Source of the DNA: Lachnospiraceae bacterium
Lineage (GTDB): Bacteria > Bacillota > Clostridia > Lachnospirales > Lachnospiraceae
DNA length: 64,000 nucleotides
Direction: 5' to 3'
NCBI GenBank assembly: GCA_015057525.1
Contig: SVEE01000009.1
Location: 1 to 64,000, forward strand
Made by a program: the position numbers and the translations under genes. Under the pieces are notes generated by a model, which saw nothing but the letters and a program-made list of their open reading frames with translations, made no database searches and was not told the origin of the DNA. This document shows positions 32,837 through 42,012 of the stretch, in pieces (within the stretch, counting starts at the first letter, position 1; each line of letters opens with the position of its first letter).

Positions 32837-33910
32837 ATGACATTATATGATAGTAAAAAATACATGAAGGATGTAGCTTTAGTTGCTGAAATGCCATACA
32901 GCTGGGATATGCTTAAAGGTAAGAGCGTTGCCATAACAGGTGGAACAGGTATGATTGGCAGCTTTTTAGTAGATGTTCTCATGTACAGAAATCTTAATTG
33001 TAAACAGAATGTAGATATATATGTTTTTGGTAGGGATGAAGCCAAGGCTAAGAAACGTTTTGGTGAATATAGCAAATCTGTATATTATAATTTTGTTAAG
33101 CAGGATATTAATGAACCTATATGTGGAGAAGTTGGTGGTGCCTTGATAAAACATATAGATTATGTTATTCATGGCGCAAGTAATACACATCCAGTTGCTT
33201 ATGCTAGCGATCCTATTGGAACTATTTCTGCTAATGTTATTGGTCTTAACAACCTTTTATTATGGGCTTCAAAACTTAATTGCGAAAGATTTGTATTTTT
33301 ATCTACAGTTGAAATATATGGAGAAAATAAAGGGGATACAGATAAGTTTGCAGAGGATTATTTAGGCTATATTGATTGCAATACTATGAGAGCCGGATAT
33401 CCTGAAAGCAAGAGAACTGGAGAGGCTCTTTGTCAGGCATATATTAAACAGATGAATATGGATATTGTTATTCCAAGATTATCAAGAGTTTATGGACCTA
33501 CCATGCTTGCATCGGATACTAAAGCATTATCACAGTTTATTTTAAAAGGTGTTAACAAAGAAGATATTGTTTTAAAGAGCGAGGGAACTCAGGAATTTTC
33601 TTATTGCTATGTTGCAGACGCTGTTTCGGGAATATTAAAGCTAATGTTTGATGGTCTGTGTGGGGGAGCTTATAATGTGGCTTCTGATGATTCAGATATT
33701 ATGCTTAAGGATTTGGCAGGACTTATAGCCAACTACTCTGGAAAACAGGTGGTTTTTGAATTGCCAGATGCAGTGGAAAGTGCTGGATATTCAAAGGCAA
33801 CGAAGGCAACATTGGATATAAATAAAATCAAGGGATTAGGTTGGAAATCCTATTTTGGCATTGAAAAGGGATTGCAGCATACCATAGATGTTTTAAGTGA
33901 AATTTTATAA
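32837..33910 (+). CDS. NAD-dependent epimerase/dehydratase (extended SDR)
   Basis: 357 residues. The nucleotide-binding GGTGMIG (35-41) in VAITGGTGMIGSFLVDVLMY, the catalytic SxxYxxxK arrangement with FLSTVEIYG and GYPESKRTGE, and a substrate domain (RVYGPTMLASDTKALSQFI) identify an extended short-chain dehydrogenase of the sugar-nucleotide epimerase/dehydratase group. It directly follows the cytidylyltransferase (19-base gap) and may act on the same activated sugar or polyol. A related pairing of cytidylyltransferase with a reductase is known in TarIJ and Bcs1; TarJ however belongs to another family. Confidence 0.92.
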   Translation: MTLYDSKKYMKDVALVAEMPYSWDMLKGKSVAITGGTGMIGSFLVDVLMYRNLNCKQNVDIYVFGRDEAKAKKRFGEYSKSVYYNFVKQDINEPICGEVGGALIKHIDYVIHGASNTHPVAYASDPIGTISANVIGLNNLLLWASKLNCERFVFLSTVEIYGENKGDTDKFAEDYLGYIDCNTMRAGYPESKRTGEALCQAYIKQMNMDIVIPRLSRVYGPTMLASDTKALSQFILKGVNKEDIVLKSEGTQEFSYCYVADAVSGILKLMFDGLCGGAYNVASDDSDIMLKDLAGLIANYSGKQVVFELPDAVESAGYSKATKATLDINKIKGLGWKSYFGIEKGLQHTIDVLSEIL

Positions 33911-33924
33911 TTTCAGGGAGTTTT

Positions 33925-34701
33925 ATGAGAGAGATGATTAGAGAGTTTAACAAATATGGTAATTTATTTGTTGAGCTTGTTAGAAAAGGAATAAAGCTAA
34001 AATACAGAAGGTCATATCTTGGTGTGATATGGTCCATGATAGAACCGCTTCTTACAATGATTGTTCTTACAATTGTATTTGGAACCTTGCTTGGACATTC
34101 AGGCAAAGAATTTCCAGTATATATTTTAGCGGGACGTTTAATATACACATTGTTTTCTCAATCAACTACTACAGCACTTAAGTCAATTAGACAAAATGAG
34201 GGCATGATAAAGAAGGTATATGTTCCCAAGATGTTATACCCTTTATCAGGAATAGTATTTAATTATATCTTGTTCCTTATATCTCTAGTTGTTTTGCTAG
34301 GAGTATCGTTGATATTAAAAGTATATCCAACTGTAAGAATATTTCTAGCTATTATACCGTTGCTTGTACTTTTTGTGCTTTGTGTAGGCGCGGGACTTAT
34401 TTTATCAACTGTGGGAGTTTTTTTCAGAGATTTAGAATATCTTTGGAATGTGGGTCTCATGCTTGTTATGTATACATGTGCTATATTTTATTATCCAGAA
34501 AAAATTCTCACCAGCAATGTGAGTTGGATATTGGAGTTCAACCCGTTGTTTTGTGTTATTTCTAATTTTAGAAGCTGTGTGTTTGGTGAAGCTATGGATA
34601 TGGGGATGCTTCTGTATTCATCTATATTTGCTGTTGTAAGCCTTATAGTTGGAGCTATAGTGTTTGAGAAGAACCAAGATAAATTTATCTTGCATATTTA
34701 G
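33925..34701 (+). CDS. Polysaccharide/teichoic-acid ABC exporter permease (TagG-like)
   Basis: 258 residues with the ABC-2 permease pattern: a short cytoplasmic start (LRELV-like LFVELVRKGIKLKYRRSYLG), then YLGVIWSMIEPLLTMIVLTIVF and five further membrane helices, including the late ILEFNPLFCVISNFRSCVFG motif. This family (TagG/Wzm/RfbA) moves lipid-linked polymer across the membrane. The ATPase gene follows immediately. GGGAG is 7 bases before the start. Confidence 0.93.
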   Translation: MREMIREFNKYGNLFVELVRKGIKLKYRRSYLGVIWSMIEPLLTMIVLTIVFGTLLGHSGKEFPVYILAGRLIYTLFSQSTTTALKSIRQNEGMIKKVYVPKMLYPLSGIVFNYILFLISLVVLLGVSLILKVYPTVRIFLAIIPLLVLFVLCVGAGLILSTVGVFFRDLEYLWNVGLMLVMYTCAIFYYPEKILTSNVSWILEFNPLFCVISNFRSCVFGEAMDMGMLLYSSIFAVVSLIVGAIVFEKNQDKFILHI

Positions 34702-34711
34702 AGGTAGTTAA

Positions 34712-35446
34712 GTGAAAGAAGCAATTAAACTTGAAAAGGTTGGGATGAGATTTAATCTCAGCAAGGAAAAAGTTGATAGTATGAAGGAATACTTTATTAA
34801 ACTCCTGAAACGTGAGCTTAAATTTGATGAGTTCTGGGCCTTAAAGGATGTGTCGTTTGTTGCCGAGAAAGGAGACAGAATAGGTATTCTTGGTTTGAAT
34901 GGAGCAGGTAAATCCACGCTTATGAAGGTTATTGCCGGTGTATTTAGACCCACAGAGGGAACTGTTGAAAGAAATGGTGTAATTGCGCCTATGATTGAGC
35001 TTGGAGCAGGTTTTGATAAGCAATATACTGGTGCCGAAAACATATTTTTATATGGGGCAGTTCTTGGTCACTCAAGAAAATTTATGCAGGAAAAATTTGA
35101 TGAGATAGTTGAATTCTCAGAGTTGAAGGATTTTATTGATGTGCCATTAAAGAACTATTCTTCTGGTATGAAGGCAAGACTTGGATTTGCTATTGCTACA
35201 GTTGTAAAGCCGGATATTCTTATTCTTGATGAGGTGTTGTCAGTTGGTGATGCCAAGTTTAGAAAGAAGAGTGAAAAGAAGCTTATGGACATGATGGATA
35301 CAGGTGTTACGGTTTTGTTTGTTTCCCATAATCTTGATCAGGTTAAGCGCATTTGCAACAAAGCTATGATACTTGAGAAAGGCAAGCTTGTTGAATACGG
35401 AGATATAGATACTGTTGCACCAATATATCAGGAAATGATTAAATAA
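34712..35446 (+). CDS. Polysaccharide/teichoic-acid ABC exporter ATPase (TagH-like)
   Basis: 244 residues. It starts with GTG 34712, five bases after GAGGTAG. Walker A GLNGAGKST, signature YSSGMKARLGFA, Walker B ILILDE. The signature SSGMKARL and the IAPMIELGAGFDKQYTGAENI segment are diagnostic of the Wzt/TagH/RfbB class of polysaccharide export ATPases. It lacks the C-terminal carbohydrate-binding domain found in Wzt of O9a type, so export is probably of the TagGH type without cap recognition. It pairs with the permease at 33925. Confidence 0.95.
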   Translation: MKEAIKLEKVGMRFNLSKEKVDSMKEYFIKLLKRELKFDEFWALKDVSFVAEKGDRIGILGLNGAGKSTLMKVIAGVFRPTEGTVERNGVIAPMIELGAGFDKQYTGAENIFLYGAVLGHSRKFMQEKFDEIVEFSELKDFIDVPLKNYSSGMKARLGFAIATVVKPDILILDEVLSVGDAKFRKKSEKKLMDMMDTGVTVLFVSHNLDQVKRICNKAMILEKGKLVEYGDIDTVAPIYQEMIK

Positions 35447-35447
35447 G

Positions 35448-36560
35448 ATGAAATTTAAAGTAAAACAATTTTTTAAAATGTTTTCTCAGCATATTATATT
35501 TCCAATGATTTATTTTCTAAATAAATGGAAAAAAGTTGATGGAAAATTAGTGGTGTTAGCGGATGCACATCATGATAGTTGTCCGCCACATATGCTTGAG
35601 ATACGAGACAAGTTAATAGAGAAAAATTATAAGGTCAGAGAATATTTTGTTGATATCTCAAAGCTTAGTTCGCTTAGAGGTTTAATTTCTCTGGCTGGTT
35701 TTATGAGAATATATCCTAGCTGTGGCACTGTTATTATATGTGATAATTTTTTGCCTGTGGCATCATGCAGAAAGAAAAAGGAAACTAAGGTGATACAATT
35801 GTGGCATGGCTGTGGTGCCTTTAAAAAGTTTGGATATGATGCGACTTACGACATTCCAAAGGGCTATAAAGGAAATGTCTATAGAAACTATGATTTAGTT
35901 ACTGTTAGTGGGAAAAAATGTATACCTCACTTTGAAAGTGCTATGAATGCATATGGTAAGGTTTTAGATACAGGAGTTTGCCATACTGACAGACTTTTTG
36001 ATGACCAATATATAACTGGCTGCAAAGATAGATTTGCTAAGTACTATCCTAAAGCTAAAGGTAAAAAGGTTTTCCTTTGGGCACCTACATTTAGAGGAAA
36101 TGCAGGGATGGCAAATTTGGTTGGCGAAGCTGAGATTGATAAACTTGGTGAGTCAGATAAATTATCAGATGCATATATTATAAAAAGTATTCATCCACAT
36201 TTACTTGAAAAAAAAGATTCGGAGACTATGAATACAGATGAATTGATGGTATGTGTAGATGTACTTATTACGGATTATTCATCCGTTTTTTATGAAGCTT
36301 TGTTGCTTGGGATTCCGGTGATATTTTTTGCACCGGATTATGATAAATATTCTATGGATAGAGGTTTTTATCTTGAATATAATTCTTTGCCAGGTTATGT
36401 TGTAACTTGTTTTGAAGAACTGGAAAAAGCTGTGATTAAGACTATTTCTGGTGAAGATGAATATAAAGAAATTAGAGATAAATTTATTGGGGATTATATG
36501 CTTGGCTGTGATGGTAATGCCACAGAAAGGGTTATGAGTATTATCAGCAGGAGGATGTAA
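35448..36560 (+). CDS. CDP-glycerol glycerophosphotransferase-like (TagB/TagF family) 1
   Basis: 370 residues. Conserved segments of the glycerophosphotransferase family are visible: IQLWHGCGAFKKFGYDA, a VSGKK...F region, FLWAPTFRGNA, LIKSIHPHL-like IIKSIHPHL and the C-terminal LITDYSSVFYEALLLGIPVIF. These enzymes add glycerol-phosphate (or ribitol-phosphate) units from CDP-polyol to a lipid-linked acceptor on the inner face of the membrane. The N-terminal region has a weakly hydrophobic stretch. It follows the ATPase after one base, so it is clearly co-transcribed. Confidence 0.92.
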   Translation: MKFKVKQFFKMFSQHIIFPMIYFLNKWKKVDGKLVVLADAHHDSCPPHMLEIRDKLIEKNYKVREYFVDISKLSSLRGLISLAGFMRIYPSCGTVIICDNFLPVASCRKKKETKVIQLWHGCGAFKKFGYDATYDIPKGYKGNVYRNYDLVTVSGKKCIPHFESAMNAYGKVLDTGVCHTDRLFDDQYITGCKDRFAKYYPKAKGKKVFLWAPTFRGNAGMANLVGEAEIDKLGESDKLSDAYIIKSIHPHLLEKKDSETMNTDELMVCVDVLITDYSSVFYEALLLGIPVIFFAPDYDKYSMDRGFYLEYNSLPGYVVTCFEELEKAVIKTISGEDEYKEIRDKFIGDYMLGCDGNATERVMSIISRRM

Positions 36561-36561
36561 C

Positions 36562-37836
36562 ATGATTATAGGAACAATTAAAAAAATACTAAAGAAGACA
36601 CCCATATATCAGCCTTTGTTTAATGGCTATTATAAAACAAGACGTATGGTTAGAAAGGTTTTAGGCAAATTTTATAGATTTTATACACTAAGGGTTTTGT
36701 TCCCTGGAATATATAAAAAGGGTAAAAAGAAAGCTATAGATGAAAAGAAGGTTGTTTTCATTGAGGTTAGAATGCCAGAGATAAGTGATAGCTTTGCTCT
36801 CCTTTATAATGAATTGCAGGACAACTATAATTTTAAAATTAGTACACATTTTCTTAGAACCAGCTTTGTTTCCCGTAAGGAATATATAAAAAGGTGCAAA
36901 GCCATGGTGGAGGATATTGCAGATGCAAAGTATATTTTCTTAAATGAATCGACTAATGTAATAGCTAATTTGCCGGTTAGAAAAGAAACTGTAATTACTC
37001 AGCTCTGGCACGCATGTGGAGCATTTAAGAAGTTTGGTATGAGTACTGCAGATTTATTGTTTGGTGATAATAGAAAAACCTTGGAGAAGTACCCATATCA
37101 TAAAAATTATACTCATGTTACAGTAAGTTCTCCAGAGGTAGTGTGGGCTTACGAAGAAGCTATGGGCTTAAAGAAAAATAGTGGTGTTGTAAAACCTGTG
37201 GGAACCTCACGTACAGATGTATTTTATGACAAAGATGTTATAGATAAGGCATTTAAACATTTATACAAAGTTTTTCCTGCTGCTAAAGGAAAAAAGATTA
37301 TATTATACGCACCTACATTTAGAGGAAGAGTAGCTAAGGCAAAGACATCAGACAAGTTGGATATACCAATGTTTGCTAAAGAATTTGGGGACGAATATGT
37401 GGTATTATTTAAGCATCATCCTTTTGTTAAAAACAGACCAGAGGTACCAGAGGAGTATAAGGATTTTGCTGCTGATTTGACAGAAAGTATGAATATAGAA
37501 GAATTGCTCTGCGTAAGTGATATATGTATATCAGATTATTCTTCCTTAGTGTTTGAATATTCTATATTTGAAAAACCAATGATATTCTTTGCTTATGACT
37601 TGGATAATTATTATGACTGGAGAGGCTTCTATTATGATTATAAGGAGTTTGTCCCAGGTCCTATTATCTACGAGTGTGAGGAAATGGTGGATTATATAAA
37701 GAATATTGATACCAAGTTTAATAAAAAGATAGTAACAGATTTTCGTGATAAATTCATGAGCGCCTGTGATGGCCACGCCACAGAAAGAATCATGAAGCTT
37801 GTTTTTGATGATGCCCTTGATAAACATAAGAAATAG
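36562..37836 (+). CDS. CDP-glycerol glycerophosphotransferase-like (TagB/TagF family) 2
   Basis: 424 residues. Same family motifs as its neighbour: ITQLWHACGAFKKFGMS, VTVSSPEVVWAYEEAMG, ILYAPTFRGRVAKAK, LFKHHPFVKNRP and CISDYSSLVFEYSIFEKPMIFF. It has about 50 extra N-terminal residues rich in K and R (TRRMVRKVLGKFYRFY), suited to membrane contact. AGGAGG at 36549-36554 and one base between the genes show tight coupling. Two non-identical enzymes suggest a primase-like and a polymerase-like step, or two polyol linkages. Confidence 0.92.
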   Translation: MIIGTIKKILKKTPIYQPLFNGYYKTRRMVRKVLGKFYRFYTLRVLFPGIYKKGKKKAIDEKKVVFIEVRMPEISDSFALLYNELQDNYNFKISTHFLRTSFVSRKEYIKRCKAMVEDIADAKYIFLNESTNVIANLPVRKETVITQLWHACGAFKKFGMSTADLLFGDNRKTLEKYPYHKNYTHVTVSSPEVVWAYEEAMGLKKNSGVVKPVGTSRTDVFYDKDVIDKAFKHLYKVFPAAKGKKIILYAPTFRGRVAKAKTSDKLDIPMFAKEFGDEYVVLFKHHPFVKNRPEVPEEYKDFAADLTESMNIEELLCVSDICISDYSSLVFEYSIFEKPMIFFAYDLDNYYDWRGFYYDYKEFVPGPIIYECEEMVDYIKNIDTKFNKKIVTDFRDKFMSACDGHATERIMKLVFDDALDKHKK

Positions 37837-37850
37837 TATGAGGAGATAAT

Positions 37851-38687
37851 ATGATATCTGTTGTAATTCCCCTTTATAATGCCGGAAATTATATAAAAAA
37901 AGCAGTGCAGTCAGTTTTGTGTCAGGATGTAGACAAGGAAATAATAATCATTGATGATTGTTCTACGGATGGCACAATTGAATGGTTTGTTGATGTGCTT
38001 GAAAATGAATTTGAAATATTAAACAAAGAGCTGACAGGTAGTGAAAAAAATGAAGACTTGTCTACTTCTTTGGTTTGGTGTGGGGAAATACAAGACACAC
38101 CATTGCGTATATATAAAAACGAAGAAAATATAGGTGTTGCTGGAACTAGAAATATAGGTGTAAGAGTATCTAAGGGAGAATACATAGCTCTTCTTGACTC
38201 TGATGATTGGTGGGAGAAGGATAAGCTGAAAAGGCAACTTAAGATGCTCGAGAAGACTGGTGCAGTTCTTTGTAACACAGGACGTGAGCTTGTGAATTCA
38301 GATGAAAGCCCTACAGGAAATATAATTGAAACACCTAAAAAGATTACGTTGAAGCAACTAGAGAAAAGTAATTATATAAACTGTTCATCTGTTTTGGTAA
38401 AGAAAGAAGCTTTGGAAAAATACCCAATGGAGCACGATGAAGTTCATGAGGATTATCTCACATGGTTACGTATTCTTAAGGAATATGAGTATGGTGTAGG
38501 TATTAATGTACCACTTTTGAAATACAGACTTTCAAAGGAAGGAAAATCAAGAAATAAATTTAAGTCCGCTATTATGACCTATAAAACATATGGATATGCG
38601 GGATATGGAAAAATAAAATCTTTTATGATGATGTTCGCATATACATATAATGGATTAAAAAAATATAAAGGAAAAAATTTGTATTAA
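37851..38687 (+). CDS. Glycosyltransferase family 2
   Basis: 278 residues of GT-A fold: ISVVIPLYNAGNYIKKAVQS at the start, IIIDDCSTDGT, then IGVAGTRNIGVRVSKGEYIALLDSDDWW with the DSD metal-binding motif, and HEDYLTWLRIL as acceptor-side motif. About 40 acidic residues are inserted between the first and second motif (NKELTGSEKNEDLS region). It probably decorates or extends the polymer made by this operon. Last gene of the envelope cluster; AGGAG is 8 bases before the start. Confidence 0.93.
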   Translation: MISVVIPLYNAGNYIKKAVQSVLCQDVDKEIIIIDDCSTDGTIEWFVDVLENEFEILNKELTGSEKNEDLSTSLVWCGEIQDTPLRIYKNEENIGVAGTRNIGVRVSKGEYIALLDSDDWWEKDKLKRQLKMLEKTGAVLCNTGRELVNSDESPTGNIIETPKKITLKQLEKSNYINCSSVLVKKEALEKYPMEHDEVHEDYLTWLRILKEYEYGVGINVPLLKYRLSKEGKSRNKFKSAIMTYKTYGYAGYGKIKSFMMMFAYTYNGLKKYKGKNLY

Positions 38688-38758
38688 CAGCGATAATGTG
38701 GATTATAATAAGTTTAATAAATGGGTTTACATGGAGATAAGAAATTAAGGAGGCAAAT

Positions 38759-39046
38759 ATGCAGATTACAGATGAAACAATAGAGTATGTGGGTATATTA
38801 GCTAAGCTTGAACTATCAGATGAAGAAAAAGAACAGGCTAAAAAGGACATGGCTAGTATGCTAGATTATGTTAGTAAGTTAAATGAACTAGATACTGATG
38901 GCATAGAGCCTATGAGTCATGTGTTTCCTATAAATAATGTTTTTAGAGAAGATGTTGTCGAAAATGGTGATGACAGAGAGAACCTTCTTAAAAATGCGCC
39001 AGAGAAAAAGGATGGTTGCTACAAGGTTCCTAAGACATTTGATTAG
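38759..39046 (+). CDS. gatC: Asp-tRNA(Asn)/Glu-tRNA(Gln) amidotransferase subunit C
   Basis: 95 residues of the GatC family: [40 protein letters not shown], and the C-terminal [15 protein letters not shown]. It stabilises and wraps the GatA-GatB complex. AAGGAGG precedes the start, and gatA follows after 11 bases. Confidence 0.96.
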   Translation: MQITDETIEYVGILAKLELSDEEKEQAKKDMASMLDYVSKLNELDTDGIEPMSHVFPINNVFREDVVENGDDRENLLKNAPEKKDGCYKVPKTFD

Positions 39047-39057
39047 GAGGTAAGGGT

Positions 39058-40530
39058 ATGGATATAATGAAACTTACTGCAATTGAATTAGGAAAGAAAA
39101 TCAAGTCAGGTGAGATTACTTGCGTTGAGGCAACTAAGGCCTATCTTGAAAGAATAGAAGTGTTAGACAAAGAGATTAACAGCTTTATTACTGTGGACTC
39201 AGATGGTGCGATTAAGCAGGCAGAAGAAGTTCAAGCCAAGATTGATTCAGGAGAACTTACAGGACCACTTGCAGGTGTTCCAGTGGCTATTAAGGATAAT
39301 ATGTGTGTGTCAGGTATGTGCACTACGTGTTCTTCAAATATATTGAATAATTTTGTCCCAACATATACTGCTACGGCTGTTGAGAAGCTTAAAGACGCCG
39401 GAGCAGTCATAATTGGAAAAACCAACATGGATGAGTTTGCTATGGGAAGTACAACAGAGACTTCCTTCTATGGTGTCACTAAAAATCCGTGGAATTTGGA
39501 GAAGGTTCCAGGTGGTTCATCAGGCGGTTCTGCGGCAGCAGTTGCTGCAGAAGAGATACCTTACGCATTGGGGTCAGATACAGGTGGTTCAATAAGACAG
39601 CCAGCAGCTTTTTGTGGTGTAACAGGAATTAAGCCCACATATGGAAGAGTATCCAGATACGGCCTTGTGGCATATGGTTCGTCTTTAGACCAGATTGGTC
39701 CTATTGCAAAGGATGTTGCAGATTGTGCGGCGGTTCTTGATATTATTTGTAAATATGATGATAAAGACTCAACATCTTACAAGGATGCGTCAGAGGATTT
39801 TTCCAGTGCATTGATAGATGATGTAAAAGGAATGAAGATTGGTATTCCAAGAGATTATTTTGCAGAAGGCATAGATGAGGAAGTAAAAAGTAGTGTGCTT
39901 GCTGCGGCAGAGGTTCTTCGTGAAAAGGGGGCAATAGTAGAAGAATTTGACCTTGGTATGGTTGAATATGCTATTCCTGCATATTATATAATTGCTTCAG
40001 CTGAGGCGTCTTCTAATCTTGAACGCTTTGATGGTGTAAAATATGGGTATAGAACCAAGGAGTATAGAGATCTTCACAATATGTATAAGAAGAGCCGTTC
40101 AGAAGGCTTTGGTGCAGAGGTTAAACGTAGAATTATGCTTGGTTCCTTTGTGCTGAGCTCAGGATATTATGATGCTTATTATGTTAAAGCTCTCAAGACA
40201 AAAGCGCTTATTAAGAAAGCATTTGATGATGCATTTGAAAAGTACGATGTTATTTTAGGTCCATGTGCACCGACTACAGCTCCTAAGCTTGGTCAATCCC
40301 TTACGGATCCAATTAAGATGTATCTTGGTGATATTTATACAGTATCTGTTAACCTTGCAGGTATTCCTGGTATATCTCTTCCTTGTGGATATGATAAAGA
40401 TGGTATGCCTATAGGCTTACAGCTTCTTGGACAGGCTTTTGATGAGAAGACTATTATTAGAGCGGCATATAGCTATGAATGTACTAGAAATTACGTAAGA
40501 CCTGCTTATCTTGAAGAGAGGGGGTTATAA
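39058..40530 (+). CDS. gatA: Asp-tRNA(Asn)/Glu-tRNA(Gln) amidotransferase subunit A
   Basis: 490 residues of the amidase-signature family. The Ser-cisSer-Lys triad regions are visible: VAIKDN (Lys), GGSSGGSAAAVAAEE (cis-Ser) and GSDTGGSIRQPAAFCG (nucleophile Ser). It hydrolyses glutamine and delivers ammonia to GatB. AGGAGG (39045-39050) is seven bases before the ATG. The gatCAB set shows that this organism makes Gln-tRNA and/or Asn-tRNA by transamidation. Confidence 0.97.
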   Translation: MDIMKLTAIELGKKIKSGEITCVEATKAYLERIEVLDKEINSFITVDSDGAIKQAEEVQAKIDSGELTGPLAGVPVAIKDNMCVSGMCTTCSSNILNNFVPTYTATAVEKLKDAGAVIIGKTNMDEFAMGSTTETSFYGVTKNPWNLEKVPGGSSGGSAAAVAAEEIPYALGSDTGGSIRQPAAFCGVTGIKPTYGRVSRYGLVAYGSSLDQIGPIAKDVADCAAVLDIICKYDDKDSTSYKDASEDFSSALIDDVKGMKIGIPRDYFAEGIDEEVKSSVLAAAEVLREKGAIVEEFDLGMVEYAIPAYYIIASAEASSNLERFDGVKYGYRTKEYRDLHNMYKKSRSEGFGAEVKRRIMLGSFVLSSGYYDAYYVKALKTKALIKKAFDDAFEKYDVILGPCAPTTAPKLGQSLTDPIKMYLGDIYTVSVNLAGIPGISLPCGYDKDGMPIGLQLLGQAFDEKTIIRAAYSYECTRNYVRPAYLEERGL

Positions 40531-40531
40531 A

Positions 40532-41971
40532 ATGAGTAAGATATATGAAACAGTCATAGGACTTGAGGTTCATGTTGAACTTGCAACTAAGACAAAGATT
40601 TTTTGTGGTTGCTCCACAGAGTTTGGTGGTGCACCAAATACTCATACCTGCCCTGTGTGTACAGGCATGCCAGGCTCTCTTCCTGTTTTAAATAAAGGTG
40701 TGGTAGAAAAAGCAGTAGCAGTTGGATTAGCTACTAATTGTACAATAACAAAGAACTGTAAGTTTGACAGAAAGAATTATTTCTATCCTGATAACCCACA
40801 GAATTATCAGATTTCCCAGCTTTATTATCCTATTTGCAGAAACGGAAGTGTGGAAATTGAAGTAGATGGAAATAAGAAAAATATCCGTATTCATGAAATC
40901 CATATGGAGGAAGATGCGGGGAAATTAGTGCATGACTCTCTTCCAGATAGTTCTTTGATAGATTATAACCGTTCGGGAGTTCCTCTTATTGAGATTGTTT
41001 CAGAACCTGATATGCGTTCTGCAGAAGAGGTTATTGCATATCTCGAAAAGCTTAGATTGATTATTCAATATCTTGGTGCTTCAGATTGTAAGCTTAACGA
41101 GGGTTCCATGAGAGCTGATGTCAACTTGTCAGTAAGGGAAATTGGTGCCGAAGAATTCGGAACCAGAACTGAAATGAAGAACTTGAATTCTTTCAAGGCC
41201 ATTGCAAGGGCTATTGAAAATGAGAAGCAGAGACAAATTGCTCTTATCGAAGCTGGTGAAGAAGTTGTTCAGGAGACAAGAAGATGGGATGACACTAAGG
41301 AATATTCCTATGCTATGCGTTCGAAAGAGGATGCGCAGGACTATAGATATTTTCCAGACCCTGATTTGGTTCCAATTATTATCAGCGATGAGTGGATGAC
41401 TGAGATACGTAATAGACAGCCTGAGTTAAGAGATGAGAAAAGACTTAGATATAAAGAGGAATATGACATTCCAGAATATGATATAGATATAATTACCAAT
41501 TCAAAGAGAATGGCGGATATATTTGAGGAAACTATATCTCTTGGAGCTGCGCCGAAGAAGGTTTCAAATTGGCTTATGGTGGAGACGATGCGTCTCATGA
41601 AGGAACACGATATGGACCCTGATGATTTGAAGTTTTCTGCATCTAATCTTGCCAAACTTATTGACCTTGTGGAGTCTAAATCTATTAATGGAACTGTGGC
41701 AAAAGAGGTTTTCGAGAAAATATTTACAGATGATATAGAACCTGAAAAATATGTTGAAGAAAACGGTCTTAAGACAGTAAATGATGAAGGCACATTAAGA
41801 AAAACTATTGAAGAAATTGTTGCGGCTAACCCTAAGTCTGTTCAGGATTTCAAGAGTGGAAAAGAAAAGGCTATGGGATTCCTTGTTGGTCAGACTATGA
41901 AGGCTATGAAAGGAAAAGCTGACCCAGGGGAAGTAAATAGAATTTTGAGAGAAGAACTTTCAAAACAATAA
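40532..41971 (+). CDS. gatB: Asp-tRNA(Asn)/Glu-tRNA(Gln) amidotransferase subunit B
   Basis: 479 residues: YETVIGLEVHVELATKTKIF, CPVCTGMPGSLPVLN with zinc-type cysteines, DRKNYFYPDNPQNYQI, and the C-terminal YqeY-like tail with PGEVNRILREEL. It phosphorylates the misacylated tRNA and transfers ammonia. The start ATG 40532 follows the gatA stop by one base, with AGAGGGGG upstream. An alternative start at 40511 would overlap gatA and is not needed. Confidence 0.97.
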   Translation: MSKIYETVIGLEVHVELATKTKIFCGCSTEFGGAPNTHTCPVCTGMPGSLPVLNKGVVEKAVAVGLATNCTITKNCKFDRKNYFYPDNPQNYQISQLYYPICRNGSVEIEVDGNKKNIRIHEIHMEEDAGKLVHDSLPDSSLIDYNRSGVPLIEIVSEPDMRSAEEVIAYLEKLRLIIQYLGASDCKLNEGSMRADVNLSVREIGAEEFGTRTEMKNLNSFKAIARAIENEKQRQIALIEAGEEVVQETRRWDDTKEYSYAMRSKEDAQDYRYFPDPDLVPIIISDEWMTEIRNRQPELRDEKRLRYKEEYDIPEYDIDIITNSKRMADIFEETISLGAAPKKVSNWLMVETMRLMKEHDMDPDDLKFSASNLAKLIDLVESKSINGTVAKEVFEKIFTDDIEPEKYVEENGLKTVNDEGTLRKTIEEIVAANPKSVQDFKSGKEKAMGFLVGQTMKAMKGKADPGEVNRILREELSKQ

Positions 41972-41972
41972 T

Positions 41973-42012
41973 AAAAAATGGTTACGAGATTTATAACTCG
42001 TAACCATTTTTT
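41973..42012. terminator. Bidirectional terminator gatB / UDP-sugar pyrophosphorylase
   Basis: AAAAAATGGTTACGAG and CTCGTAACCATTTTTT form a perfect stem with an 8-base loop. It serves both gatB (+) and the convergent gene (-). The last codons of the minus-strand gene (GYEL-stop) lie within the hairpin. Confidence 0.92.
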
